DNA of 64,000 nt, from contig NC_092568.1 of the NCBI RefSeq assembly GCF_037975245.1, positions 18,991,001-19,055,000 on the forward strand, in the 5' to 3' direction. Positions 1-10,144 of this stretch are shown piece by piece (position 1 is the first letter of the stretch; every line of letters begins with the position of its first letter). Below the pieces are notes generated by a model that saw only the letters and a program-made list of their open reading frames with translations, did not search any database and was not told the origin of the DNA. This stretch comes from Apostichopus japonicus (Eukaryota; Echinodermata; Holothuroidea; Aspidochirotida; Stichopodidae). The translations under genes and the position numbers were made by a program.

Positions 1-3000
1 TTTATCGATAGTCAATGACGAACCACATCTGCCTTATTTGAACAAATTCATAACAATAGAGATTAATGCCATTCAAGGGGTCTATTTGCTTTCATACTTC
101 TCAAACCTGTACGACAAGATGTTTGCACTATATGAGCAGGCGAGAATTCACAGTGAACGTTTAGCGCTTTAATTGGCTTCCAGTAACACGTATCAAACAT
201 TCAATTGATGTGTATATAACGACGAAAAGACATTAAGCATATGGACATTAATTTACTCTTACTTGAGGTACGTCCGTGAGGCTCATTTTCTTTCATTATT
301 ATCATTTGCTGCAAAATCAACTTTGGTAGCATATTTTCTCGCAATCTGGGAAATCAAACTCGACCTCTTCAAGGAAACTTAAGGTCACTGAAAAAGCACC
401 GTGTAATGGTATCCCCTCGGTAGGACCAGGGACGATTATATAAGAAAACCCCCTTTCATGGGTTCCAAATGAGCAAAATAGAAGACTGAAAATTAAATTC
501 GTTTACAATTCGTTATTTGTACAAGTGGATAAATCCAGTTATGTTTTTGTATTCCGCTGTTTGGTCAAAGTAACGCAAACCCGGTCACGATGTGGTTCTA
601 AGCGCATACCATTATCTGGCAACAGCACTAAAATCCAATGGCGTGCGCAAGGAGGGAGGGCGGGAATGCCCCCTCCTCCACAAGATCCTTCAATCTCATC
701 TGGCTGTTTGCATAAAATTTCAGCCTCCTATACCTAATTCGCCGCTACTACTGGCATTTGTTAATGAAAGTATACAAAATAACTATATAGTTACATACCC
801 ATCTTAGAAGAATCTTTGTTAAGGTAGCAGAAGCACACCCAACCATCATCAGGTGTCTATGTGATAGAGATGAACCACCCTGCAGGGAAATAACAACTTA
901 AAGTTCTTTGACAGACAAAGGTGATGGCTTGAACAAATCAAAATATTACAGACCGATTCTCGTTTGCTTTGATTTTTATAGACTTATTTTTTAATGCAGT
1001 ACCTATTTTCCGTTATAAAGTTGGGCTTCACATCGAACATGCTGAATTTCTGAGCATTTACCTAATAAGATATGCTTTCATTCTTCAGTGTCAAGTGTGT
1101 AAATTCAGCTTGAAATGAAAGAAGGAAAAATGAATAGAGAAAAAAAGAATAGCTAAGCGAAGTGCCAATTTTCCACACTTTGTCATCATGATATCTTCCA
1201 AATATTTCGATTTATTCCTTGAAATTGTAACGTTTTATCTCAAAATGGTCAACAGACTATTTTAATCTCAAAATATCAACTTTTCTTGAAAATTCGGGAT
1301 AATTACATAGTTAGGTGGTACTATATATAACAAAGGAGAGTGTATGAGGGCATAACGAAAGGTCCAAATAAAGTGTTGAATGATTTCAGTGTTTCCCCCA
1401 AACTTTCGACCTTTTCGAAATTTTTAAGGAAAAAGCCAAAATTCCACGGACTTTGGTAGGCCTATGACAAAACACAGAATGATAATTTGACGGTTAGCTA
1501 GCTGTTAATTTCCTCGTAGAAATGAAACCGGGTACTGCTTTTACGTCGGTATACCAATGTGCTATGCAGTCATACTTGTAACATTGACTCGAATTTTCAA
1601 TGATTACATCTGCCTGGGTTATTTATTATTATACATGTTAAGACATGGCAAAACTAAAAATGACGGATAAATCCACACCTCAGCTCACCCTTCTCCGTCG
1701 TTCATGTAGAAGGAATAACCGGCACGCGATTGTAGTAGGCTATATATAGAATTGGTCAAACTCGTGCAGAAAAGTGTGCTGCAAAGTCATCACTATAAAA
1801 CGGAAATGCTTCGAACGCTTGAGCTTTCGTGCTGGACTTTATGTTTTTATGTAACGCTGAACCTTCGTGGTTCACGACCCACACGCTTATGGTTGTCTGA
1901 ATAATTCTTACGTCACATTTTGGTTCATTCTCCTCCTTTAGTTTCGACCTATAGCGAATGTGTTTAGTACATTAGCTCTATACAGATGGCCAATACAATC
2001 ACACTGTCTTTATTATTGATTACTTGCAGTGAGTTTATATATACCTTACACACACATGCCTCATCGATGATAGATACCATTCATTTTATCTCCGACGATT
2101 TGAGCAAATAACACGTAGGCAGTGTCTGCCTGTAACGTTACAATCCACCTCATGTCTTTAAACTTAACAAAAAAAAATTAAATAACCGCCTTGCTATAAC
2201 TCAATCTAATTTCCATTGTATCTGTAGGACAGACATTCTAGCTGCAGTTAAAGATTAAAGATCAGGTTGTAAATGCGTCAACTTTCGCCTAAAAAATTCC
2301 GAAAAGCATGGTTATGTTAATGTTTAGGCGAGTATTTCGTACAAAAAGGAATTGAAGAGGCTCCGACACTATTCCGTAAATCCCAAAAACCTCTGCAGAT
2401 GATTTTAGAATCAGTTTGATATAGTACAGACGATAAACACACTGGCTGCTGACACAATTGACCAATCATGGTTGCAACAAGAAGGCAATCAATGCAGTTG
2501 ATAATCCCAATACTTGCATGATGATAACTGCAAATGCATCTATATCTTATTTTTTAAATTATTCGAGGTTTTCAAAATCACCCCTTTCAATTTCATGTAA
2601 ACAAATCGGTAAAATGGTTTGAAGGTCACTGGTATTAGCCTATATATAGTTATATGAAGATGCTTATGAATTCTCGACAAACAAGAAAAATACACCATTG
2701 AAGCGGTAAAAGAAACTCCCACCTGAATAACTTTTCATAATCCGCTGCACACGTATTTATGTGATATACGGGTTTGTGTTTGTAACATTTGATATGAACT
2801 GTAATAATAATACACACATTAGTATCTTGTATTTAAGTTTAGTTAGGCTGGAATGAAGATCTTTTCTTTTTCTTTAATTTTTGCTTTCGTTTTATTTATT
2901 TTTTCTTCTTATCATTATTATTATTAGACCTGTCTTTCTTATTTAATTCATTTTTTTCCTCATCTATATGTCTTCTTTTCAACTTCAACCCTTTAAGCAG

Positions 3001-3420
3001 TTGACGTTCATTAGTTAAAGTGACTGGAGTATGTAGTCTAACTATTGGACTATTAGATCAGTTCCATCTGATGTAACACTAAACTTAATGGGAAAAATAA
3101 GACATTTTATGGCCCTCAGATGACATGTTAACAATGCATATACAAATTTGTCAAGCACAGATGGTGCTCAGTGTCATCCAACGATGCTCTCTGTTGTTAT
3201 ATGATATTAATAAAAACACGATGTTTTTAGCTGAATTATTAAATTGATAGAAGAGTGGATTAATCTTAACCTTTAGATATGCAATGAGGAAGTGACGTCA
3301 TCATCAATGTTAGCCTTTAAACAGCTATACCGAGATTTAGCATATTTTAATGCTTAACATCATGAAAACCGGAGTAGCTATATATTGAAACACTATCAGC
3401 ACTCTCTGTTTCTTTTATTA
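1..3420. other. Intergenic, no gene recognised
   Basis: AT-rich sequence with stops in all frames. The few short open frames (for example 525-807) show no recognisable domain, no codon-like pattern and no convincing splice context. I see no RNA gene here. Confidence 0.6.
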
Positions 3421-3608
3421 TCAATACAAAAAAACTCTCCCTAAAGTTATCTTTCAAGGTATTAAAGACGATCCCTTTTTATCATCTTACAGTATCCTGA
3501 ATCTTTAGACTTTTAGACTTATTATCAAGACAAAAAAACTCTCCCTAAAGTTATCTTTCAAGGTCTTAGAGACGATCCCTTTATATAATCTTACAGTATC
3601 CTGAATCT
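3421..3608. repeat. Tandem duplication, 104-bp period
   Basis: An arm of about 85 bp starting near 3421 recurs with a 104-bp offset: the word ctccctaaag is at 3437 and again at 3541. The two copies share the stretch from the A-run to the cagtatcctgaatctt end, with only a few substitutions. It lies just 3' of the Penelope-like element. I see no coding content. Confidence 0.85.
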
Positions 3609-4071
3609 TCCCAACGGACAGTCAAGATGAGTATACCCAGTAACGTCATGCAGGGAACAGAATTGTCCATTGCTTAAGATATCGACCCGGTTAAAACTGC
3701 TCGTTGTTAAAGCAGCCCTTGGAGTAAATGTTGATAGTTATTGCCCATGAAATGGGGGTGTAGGCGGTTTTACACTATCTAACGCAACGTAGTGGCCAAG
3801 AACCTGATGTATTTTTAAGGGAGGGCCCGAAGAACATGAACTTATAGCATGCTCCTCATGGTGAAACATAATTGCACCTATTAGGTGAATTGAGTGTACT
3901 TTTAATAGTAAGAAAGACTAGCGTAGGTTCTTATGACCAACTAGACCGGTTTCTGCTCTCAACTTTTATAGGAGGAGCTTCATCAGTAGTAAGCCTTTGA
4001 ATTTTTTATATTCGACATGAGCGTCTCGTTCTCAAAATGCATCTATTTTCTGTGCACGAGTTTTTATGAAC

Positions 4072-5775
4072 TCATAGTGCATCTATAAGAGCATCTAAAA
4101 GAGCTTCGTGTGAACCTTGAGAGTCAGTTGATTCTTCGTTAGTACGAAACCTTGAGTTAACAAGTAAATCTTTGAGATTTTGGGCCCTTTTGTAGGCAAG
4201 AATCGGTTCTTTTGGAAACAGTTTGGATAATTCCGCGTGTTGCGAAATTAAGTGCCAATGTTTCAAAAGTGCTTTTTTCAAATGCGTGGTTTTGATGTGG
4301 GGTGTATAGGTAAGCTTGAACACCAGTGGTGGTTCCTTTTGTTTAGGATTGGTAGTGAGGTATTGCCTACGGTTTTCAAATTTTATGCCTTTAGTGGCTG
4401 TGGCAATTTCCTCTTTCTTATAGTTACGGAGTAACAGTTTCTCTGTGAACGCATTCTTTTTCTCTAAGAAGTCAGTCTCGTTGTTACAGAGACGTGCGTA
4501 TCGTAATAATTCCCCTTTAATGAAGCCTTTAAAAGTGGCAAGTGGGTGTGCAGAGTTTCTGTCGAGGTATTGGAAGGTTTCCGTGGGTTTGGTGTGGACT
4601 TTAGTGTCTAATAACCCATTGGTTTCGAACCTTGTACCTTTGAAGATTTTCAAATCTAGGTATGTTACCTCGGTGTTTGATATTTCTACCGTAAACTTTA
4701 AGAAGCGGTGAATTTCATTCAACCTTTTTACTAGGTGTTCAAGTTCCTGATGTGTACCGTCGTAGAGCAATAGAATGTCATCTCTATAGCGGAGCCATTT
4801 TAAGATTTTATTATCTGTCGGTAAAATCTGGTTTTCAAGTCTATGCATGACGATATCGCAGATTTCCGGAGAGGCTTGGCTACCCATGGCGCAACCGATC
4901 TTTTGTAGATAGAATTGGTTATTGAACTCGAAACAGTTTCTTGTTAAGATGAGTTCAATTAGTTTGCGCATGGATATGGAAGATATTTTATTTATTCCAT
5001 ATTCGCTTTGTTCCGTCTTTTCATAGACTTCTTGACATATATCTAATGCCTCCTCTTGGGGAGTATTGGTATACATGGCGACGACATCGAGTGTAGCGAG
5101 TACTACCGTTTTTGGTAACGGGGTGGCTTCCAAAATTTGCAGAATGTGATTTGTGTCTTTCACATAAGTGCTTTGTTTTATTACAATAGGAAGCAAGAAA
5201 TAGTCCACAAATTCCGATATTTTTTCGGTCGGTGATCCGTTTCCACTTATTATCGGTCTACCGGCAAATTTTGAGTTAGCCGGGGGTGCTTTATGAATTT
5301 TTGGTAGCACATATATGACCGGTGTGCGGATCTTGTGGCTATATGGTGACAAGTACTCGAAGGTGCTTTTATCGATCTCTTTTGCAGAGAACATATCAAT
5401 TAGTGTTTCCTGGACTAAACTTTTAGTTTGAAACGTCATATCACTTTTTAACTTTTCGTAGTGGTGACTAGCTAATTGCCTTTCAATTTCGGCTTGATAG
5501 TCTGAGTGATTCAATATAGCAATGCCTCTACCTTTATCGAAGGGTTTGACAATAATAGAGCGGTCGTTTTTAATTGCATTTAGTGCAAAACGTTCCGCCT
5601 TATGTGTGTTGCTATTGGCGTTTCGGATAGTAACACTTGCCAATTCGGTTTGTGTTGCTTCCAAGTAGTCCTCTAGGTTTTTACTAAAAGTCATGTTAGG
5701 TGACCATGTAGAAGGTAGACGGAATTTTGTAATCCCTTTTTGCATTTTATTCTGCATGATGAAGCGGATTCTCAT
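4072..5775 (-). CDS. Penelope-like reverse transcriptase (no GIY-YIG domain)
   Basis: An open frame of 567 codons with reverse transcriptase motifs in the Penelope order. IVKPFDKGRGIAIL lies near residues 75-88. The catalytic block LDVVAMYTN has Asp230. The QKIGCAMGSQASPE block is at 291-304, and RYRDDILL carries the Asp332-Asp333 pair. A YLDL block is at 372-375 and a KPTETFQYL...HP block at 397-411. The thumb end PILAYKR..NLKDLL is near 524-538. Penelope RTs normally continue from there into a Cys-rich linker and a GIY-YIG endonuclease. Here the protein stops after a 28-residue tail with no such domain. The true frame extends upstream of the Met, through a frameshift, into the 5818-6096 frame. 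It encodes a retroelement enzyme, not a host gene. The catalytic residues are intact, so the copy may be fairly young. Confidence 0.85.
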   Translation of the reverse strand: MRIRFIMQNKMQKGITKFRLPSTWSPNMTFSKNLEDYLEATQTELASVTIRNANSNTHKAERFALNAIKNDRSIIVKPFDKGRGIAILNHSDYQAEIERQLASHHYEKLKSDMTFQTKSLVQETLIDMFSAKEIDKSTFEYLSPYSHKIRTPVIYVLPKIHKAPPANSKFAGRPIISGNGSPTEKISEFVDYFLLPIVIKQSTYVKDTNHILQILEATPLPKTVVLATLDVVAMYTNTPQEEALDICQEVYEKTEQSEYGINKISSISMRKLIELILTRNCFEFNNQFYLQKIGCAMGSQASPEICDIVMHRLENQILPTDNKILKWLRYRDDILLLYDGTHQELEHLVKRLNEIHRFLKFTVEISNTEVTYLDLKIFKGTRFETNGLLDTKVHTKPTETFQYLDRNSAHPLATFKGFIKGELLRYARLCNNETDFLEKKNAFTEKLLLRNYKKEEIATATKGIKFENRRQYLTTNPKQKEPPLVFKLTYTPHIKTTHLKKALLKHWHLISQHAELSKLFPKEPILAYKRAQNLKDLLVNSRFRTNEESTDSQGSHEALLDALIDAL

Positions 5776-6096
5776 TTTCTTTTTAGGTCTTTTAATGACT
5801 TGAGAAGATCACTTCGTTTAGGTTTTACTGGAGTTGCTATGAACTTCAGACCTTTTTCCCAACGCAATAAACTCTATATTGGACATGTTTCTGTCTGATA
5901 GGTTCTTTACGAACTTTTTTAGTGTTTCTGCTTCTTTTCGAAGATTTTGGGCTTTTGAGTGACTACGTATAGTCTGTAGCTCCCTGTTGGTGGTGCGGAA
6001 TTTTTCGGAGCTTTTATTAGCTTTCACTGAACGGACAAATTTGCGTCTTTTAGATGACGATGGGAGAGGTTGAGAGAGAGAAAGTACATTTTGCAT
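5776..6096 (-). pseudogene. N-terminal part of the Penelope-like RT, frameshifted
   Basis: The 92-codon frame from 6096 reads SNIEFIALGK and then goes out of frame in an A-run near 5863. Shifting the frame by one base at that run gives GLKFIATPVKPKRSDLLKS followed by LKDLKRKMRIRFIM, which joins directly to the RT frame that starts at 5775. The block ending in GLKFIATP is the usual conserved N-terminal motif of Penelope-like RTs. The two frames are therefore one protein broken by a single extra A. The shift is in the +1 sense, so the GGGAAAA word there does not work as a simple -1 slippery site. Confidence 0.75.
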
Positions 6097-6177
6097 GTTT
6101 GGGGGAGAGGAAGGTAGCTCTTTCTGGAAAATTTGTTGGCCCTAAAAAGGGCCGTTTTTCTCGAGCAACTCCTACTT

Positions 6178-6780
6178 CTACCTTTTATAAGGTTGCTTTC
6201 TGTTCCTGACCTTTGGTCGGCGTGCCACTCTGGTCTCCTCTCTTTTCGCTGACTTCTGGAGGATGGTCTTCAAAAGCCTTTGTGCCTCAGGAGCTTCCAG
6301 TGTTGACTCTAAGTCTGTCTCAGCTCTAGATCTCTTCTCGAGAAACCTGTCCCGTTGCCTTTTAGCTTGGCGAGATAACTCTTCTCTCCAGATTCTGCGG
6401 AGGTTCCTGCCTGCTCGTTGGAGTACCTGATTCCAGGAATCAGTAAACTCCTCCGAGTGGTTCAGTTGCGCCGGGAGTCTGGGTGGGTTTCTCTGAACCT
6501 TGAGTTTGTGATAGGTAGCGTTTTTATCGCCGTCTATCCGGGATATCTCTGTAGTGAGAGTGATGAGATTGGACTGGAGCCCCTTCAACGTCTCTGCGTG
6601 GCTTTTGACCTTCTTGTAGGTATCCTCTTGTAGTTTGATCCTGTTGTCGTTCCTTTTAGTAGGAGTTCTTTGCCCACACGGTATATCTTCTTCTGAGGAG
6701 AAGGATGAGTCTTTATTGACTGGTGAGGCAGGGATCTCTGGAATGAGTGAGTCCATGACTGGATAGTAAACCTCTTCCAC
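6178..6780 (-). CDS. Basic, coiled-coil-like first frame of the Penelope-like element
   Basis: A frame of 200 codons on the same strand, directly upstream of the RT frames. It starts with an acidic and Ser-rich segment (residues 1-35). A charged, probably helical middle follows (about 45-90, with KVKSHAETLKGLQSNL). The C-terminal half is very rich in Arg and Lys (about 120-200) and ends in a KVRNRKQPYKR-like tail. I recognise no enzyme motif. The basic tail suggests nucleic-acid binding, as in retroelement ORF1 proteins, but this is inferred from composition and position only. Confidence 0.55.
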   Translation of the reverse strand: MEEVYYPVMDSLIPEIPASPVNKDSSFSSEEDIPCGQRTPTKRNDNRIKLQEDTYKKVKSHAETLKGLQSNLITLTTEISRIDGDKNATYHKLKVQRNPPRLPAQLNHSEEFTDSWNQVLQRAGRNLRRIWREELSRQAKRQRDRFLEKRSRAETDLESTLEAPEAQRLLKTILQKSAKREETRVARRPKVRNRKQPYKR

Positions 6781-6790
6781 TTTTGATCAA

Positions 6791-8443
6791 TTTGTCACTC
6801 TTTGGGAATAAAATTTGTCTAGCTGTCTTTTTTTTTCTTGTTTTAAGAGACAAACAACGAAATCACCTCAAAACTTCCAGACAAAATTGATCTGCTTTTG
6901 TGCATTCTGTAGCCCAAACTCAAATACTAATTTGAACGTTTTCAACAAAAATCACTGCTTTAAATTACAATTTTTAAAAATTGTCCCCAAAATGGCTACG
7001 TTAAGTAACAGTTTCCTAATTTCTCCACAAAAGGACAACTTAGGTAACCAAAAGGGTACAACAAAATAGTAAAAGGAACTTGTTAGGAACGAAAACTGTT
7101 GCGTGTGCCCTGCGACAACCTCCCCACCCCCTCCCCTTCCCAGAAAAATAGCAGACATTTCTAAGCATTTCCATTTTTACGTATAGTTAACGCTGATATG
7201 TAACACTGAGTAAGTGAGGAGAAATTTAGAACTGAATAAAATGAATTACCAGCTTTTTAATGCTCATTTGGTGAAAACGATTGGAAAGCGTCTTAGATAT
7301 ATATAGTAATTGTTTACATTTTTGTTTACATTTTTATTTATTGTCTTAATCGTTTCATTGTTTTCGCTTGAGCTCCTGTTTTCATCCAATTTCCATTGTA
7401 TATATTCTATCCATTGGCTGAATAAATATCTATCTATCTATCTATCCATCTATCTATTTTGAGCAATGTGAAAGAGGTTTACTAAATTTATCGATAACTT
7501 CGCAACGCAAAACAAAGGTCTGTGTTAAAAGGAGTGAATTTATTTCAGTGGCACATGAATCTATCATAAAAGAAGGGAGTACAAGAAACCGGTGCATGGG
7601 ATCAGGAAGATCACCAGAAGTAGCTTAGTTTTGTAGATACTACGGTGGCCCAGATAGAACACTGAAAAATCTCGAAATTTGAGTGAACGACGCCTAACCT
7701 GGCAGTTGCGGGTAACTTGGGAGCTCTATTGAACCCCTGGTTGCAATTATCTACGCTGATTAAACTGAGTGTGGCTTATGATTACCAGAATAAAATTATA
7801 CTTACGCAAATACAGCATAGCATATATAGCACTCGAAAGCTATAAATGATAGTTAATTGCATTCTAAAGTTCAAAACAACTCGTTACGTGAAGGATCTTT
7901 ATCTGAATTGCTAGCTCAGGTCTGGGGTTCACTGGCTTTGTAAGCGCCTCCCATCATCTGTAATTTCATTGGTGGGAAAAGCAATGACGGCAAAAACTTT
8001 TTGCCACGTGATTAACAGCTGATAAAACACCCATGATTGTTTTCTTGAGGAAAATGGTCGTCTGCTCCTCTTCAGCAAATTAGCGTTAAACTTGTCGCTT
8101 TTGATTTGTGCATATTAACAGCGTTGTATTGCTTGTGAAGCAGGCTATTCTTAAATTGTACCGACGAAAGACATGATACACTTAAATTGAATACGATCTG
8201 GTTAGAAAGGTCAACATTGACGGAGAAATAATCAAGTTAAAGGTAAACAGGATCACACAATCTCGTTTTAACTAGGCTACTTAGCAGTGATATAAACTCT
8301 AACAGTTAACAGTGAGTTAGCGTGGGCTCTAACACTAGTAACAATACAGTAAGTCTTAGATAACCTAGGCCTAAGTTAGGCTTGGCCTGGGGTAAACCTC
8401 ACAAGTAACAGAACCTAGGCCTATTTTACGGTAAGAGCTACAC
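6791..8443. other. Intergenic, no gene recognised
   Basis: There is no supported coding exon. The stretch holds a tetranucleotide run (listed separately) and a CACGTG box at 8005-8010, about 2.1 kb upstream of the channel start codon. It could contain an untranslated first exon of the channel gene, but nothing in the sequence proves that. Confidence 0.5.
7427..7458. repeat. (CTAT)n microsatellite
   Basis: A short run of ctat units with one substitution. It directly follows a gaataaata word, an arrangement seen at the 3' ends of many LINEs and SINEs, so this may be the tail of a degraded retroelement covering roughly 7250-7460. Confidence 0.8.
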
Positions 8444-8966
8444 CAGTGGCGGAGCTAGGGGTATTGTCAGGGGTGGGGGGGGGTGCGAGAATGGTCTGTA
8501 GGTGCGTTTTCGACACTATCTAAGCGGAGCACCACCACAGGTTGGCGCAGAGTGTACAGAAATTTTTTTGAGTAAAGATACTCCCTAGATCGCCAGAAGA
8601 GACCCTTTCCGGGCCTGCTAGTTTGCAGATAAACGAAGAATAAATAGGTGTCATCGCCATTTGTGACAACTCGGAAGTTTATATGGGTGTTGAAAGTACA
8701 TGCGTTGCATCACAATCGCTGTGGTATCTTTGTGAGTGCTCGTTTTCGTAGCCCTGACAAAAAGGCGTTAGAGCATTTTGTCAGAAAATTACACATACAA
8801 AATGTGACAAATGTCAATAGGTAGATGAGAGCGCAATAAAAAAGTCAATAATCGCGAATAAGTATGAAGTTGTTAAAAGCTGAAAAGGGTGCCAGCCGTT
8901 CATTTGAGTCCGTCAGGGTGGGCATCCACCCCCCCCCCCCCTGACTGTATGGACGCTCCGCCACTG
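8444..8966. mobile_element. hAT-type MITE with 8-bp target duplication
   Basis: The element starts with CAGTGGCGGAGC and ends with the reverse complement GCTCCGCCACTG. It is flanked by an exact 8-bp direct repeat, AGCTACAC, at 8436-8443 and 8967-8974. The inner flanks are a G-run (about 8467-8482) and a C-run (about 8929-8941). The 523-bp interior has no open frame, so it is non-autonomous. The 8-bp duplication and the CAGTGGC terminus are typical of the hAT superfamily. Confidence 0.93.
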
Positions 8967-8974
8967 AGCTACAC

Positions 8975-10144
8975 TAATGTCTGCCCATCGTATGCCGAAC
9001 CCAATCATACCAATACAGTTACCCATGACAGTTTTGGTTAGCAATAGCCAACCAATGATAGCCTGGGCTAGTGAGTGCTGTATATAAGTAACGGCAACAT
9101 TGATTAGTATACATATGGTGGGGTCAACATGGTGCAGTTTACTCTTCATCACATGAGTTCATTAAACGATCATTATTATATCTAACTTGTGTGTTTCAGT
9201 TACATAACTATTGTATTGTAGTATAAAGTAACTTTGATATCCCCGAACTTTGAGTTCTGTGAAGTGATCATTGATAGCCACGTTCTTTTTAAAGGTTAAT
9301 TTCCATGTTAGAAAGTCATATTATAACCCAACGTTTTAAGAAAATATAATTTACAAGTACAAAACCTCATTGAAAATAACAATTTATATAGAGGGAAAAA
9401 AGTAACCAACAGTTTGTACTCTTTGGCATATTCATGAATTACTTCACTCTAGCTTTTATCAGAAATTTAAGTAAAAATTCATGCGTTTGCATACTGTTTG
9501 GGAAATATTCCCTTTGAGCAGTTTTACGTACAACGATAACTCATCTTATTCTGGCAGAATCTAATCAGGACATCAATGAAATTACATAGTTGAAGGACAA
9601 GCATGAGCTAAAACACAGAGCAAAGTCAGAGGGACTTGTCATTACCATTGTTCTTTAAAGAACACTTGTACTTTTAATGTATGTAAATGTCAAATGCTGG
9701 TACCATCCTATAATTACATGAATTATTCATTTCTATTTTACCTTTTCTTTAATATCCTGCCTTTAGCTTTGCTGGTCCTGCACCATCACAGAAGTAAAGA
9801 CAGAAGAGAATTAGTTTCTTGGACACATTATTTGTGCTTTTTGATTCATCATAATATCCACCTTGTAATATATTCAAAGCAGCTGATGAGGTGTGACATA
9901 ATCTTAATAAATTCAGAAGTCATAGTCCTGGACAGTATGAAATATTGTAGGTCGGATTGACATATATGATGAAGATAAAATGATAAGAACTACTAGTACA
10001 TTACAGTGACTGGAGGGCTTTATGATGTGCTTGTTTTCATTGAAGTAAAGGAATTTTTGTTGTTTGTTACTCATCAAAACTTTTCAAAAAGTTACTGAGT
10101 ATTAAATGTGGTAGACAGATCTATTAATTGGAGTTGCCATTATC
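8975..10144. other. Upstream region of the two-pore channel gene
   Basis: No protein-coding exon is recognised. An in-frame stop (tag, 10112-10114) lies 33 bases before the channel ATG, so this stretch is 5' untranslated or promoter sequence near its right end. No clear TATA or initiator element stands out. Confidence 0.5.

Larger units (their letters stand above)
3900..6790 (-). mobile_element. Penelope-like retroelement, reverse strand
   Basis: The element holds three open frames, read right to left: a basic coiled-coil-like frame (6780-6178), a short frame (6096-5818) and the reverse transcriptase (5775-4072). Its 3' flank contains a ctgatga box (RC of 3980-3995) followed by a hairpin and gaaac, which resembles the hammerhead-like motifs described in Penelope pseudo-LTRs. 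I saw no 5' copy of the 3' flank at 6800-7200, so terminal repeats are not demonstrated and the ends are approximate. No GIY-YIG endonuclease frame is visible downstream of the RT. Confidence 0.8.

Noticed and set aside
5855-5870. A programmed -1 frameshift at GGGAAAA in the Penelope frame
   Set aside because: The frame needed downstream is +1, not -1, and a -1 shift runs into a stop quickly.
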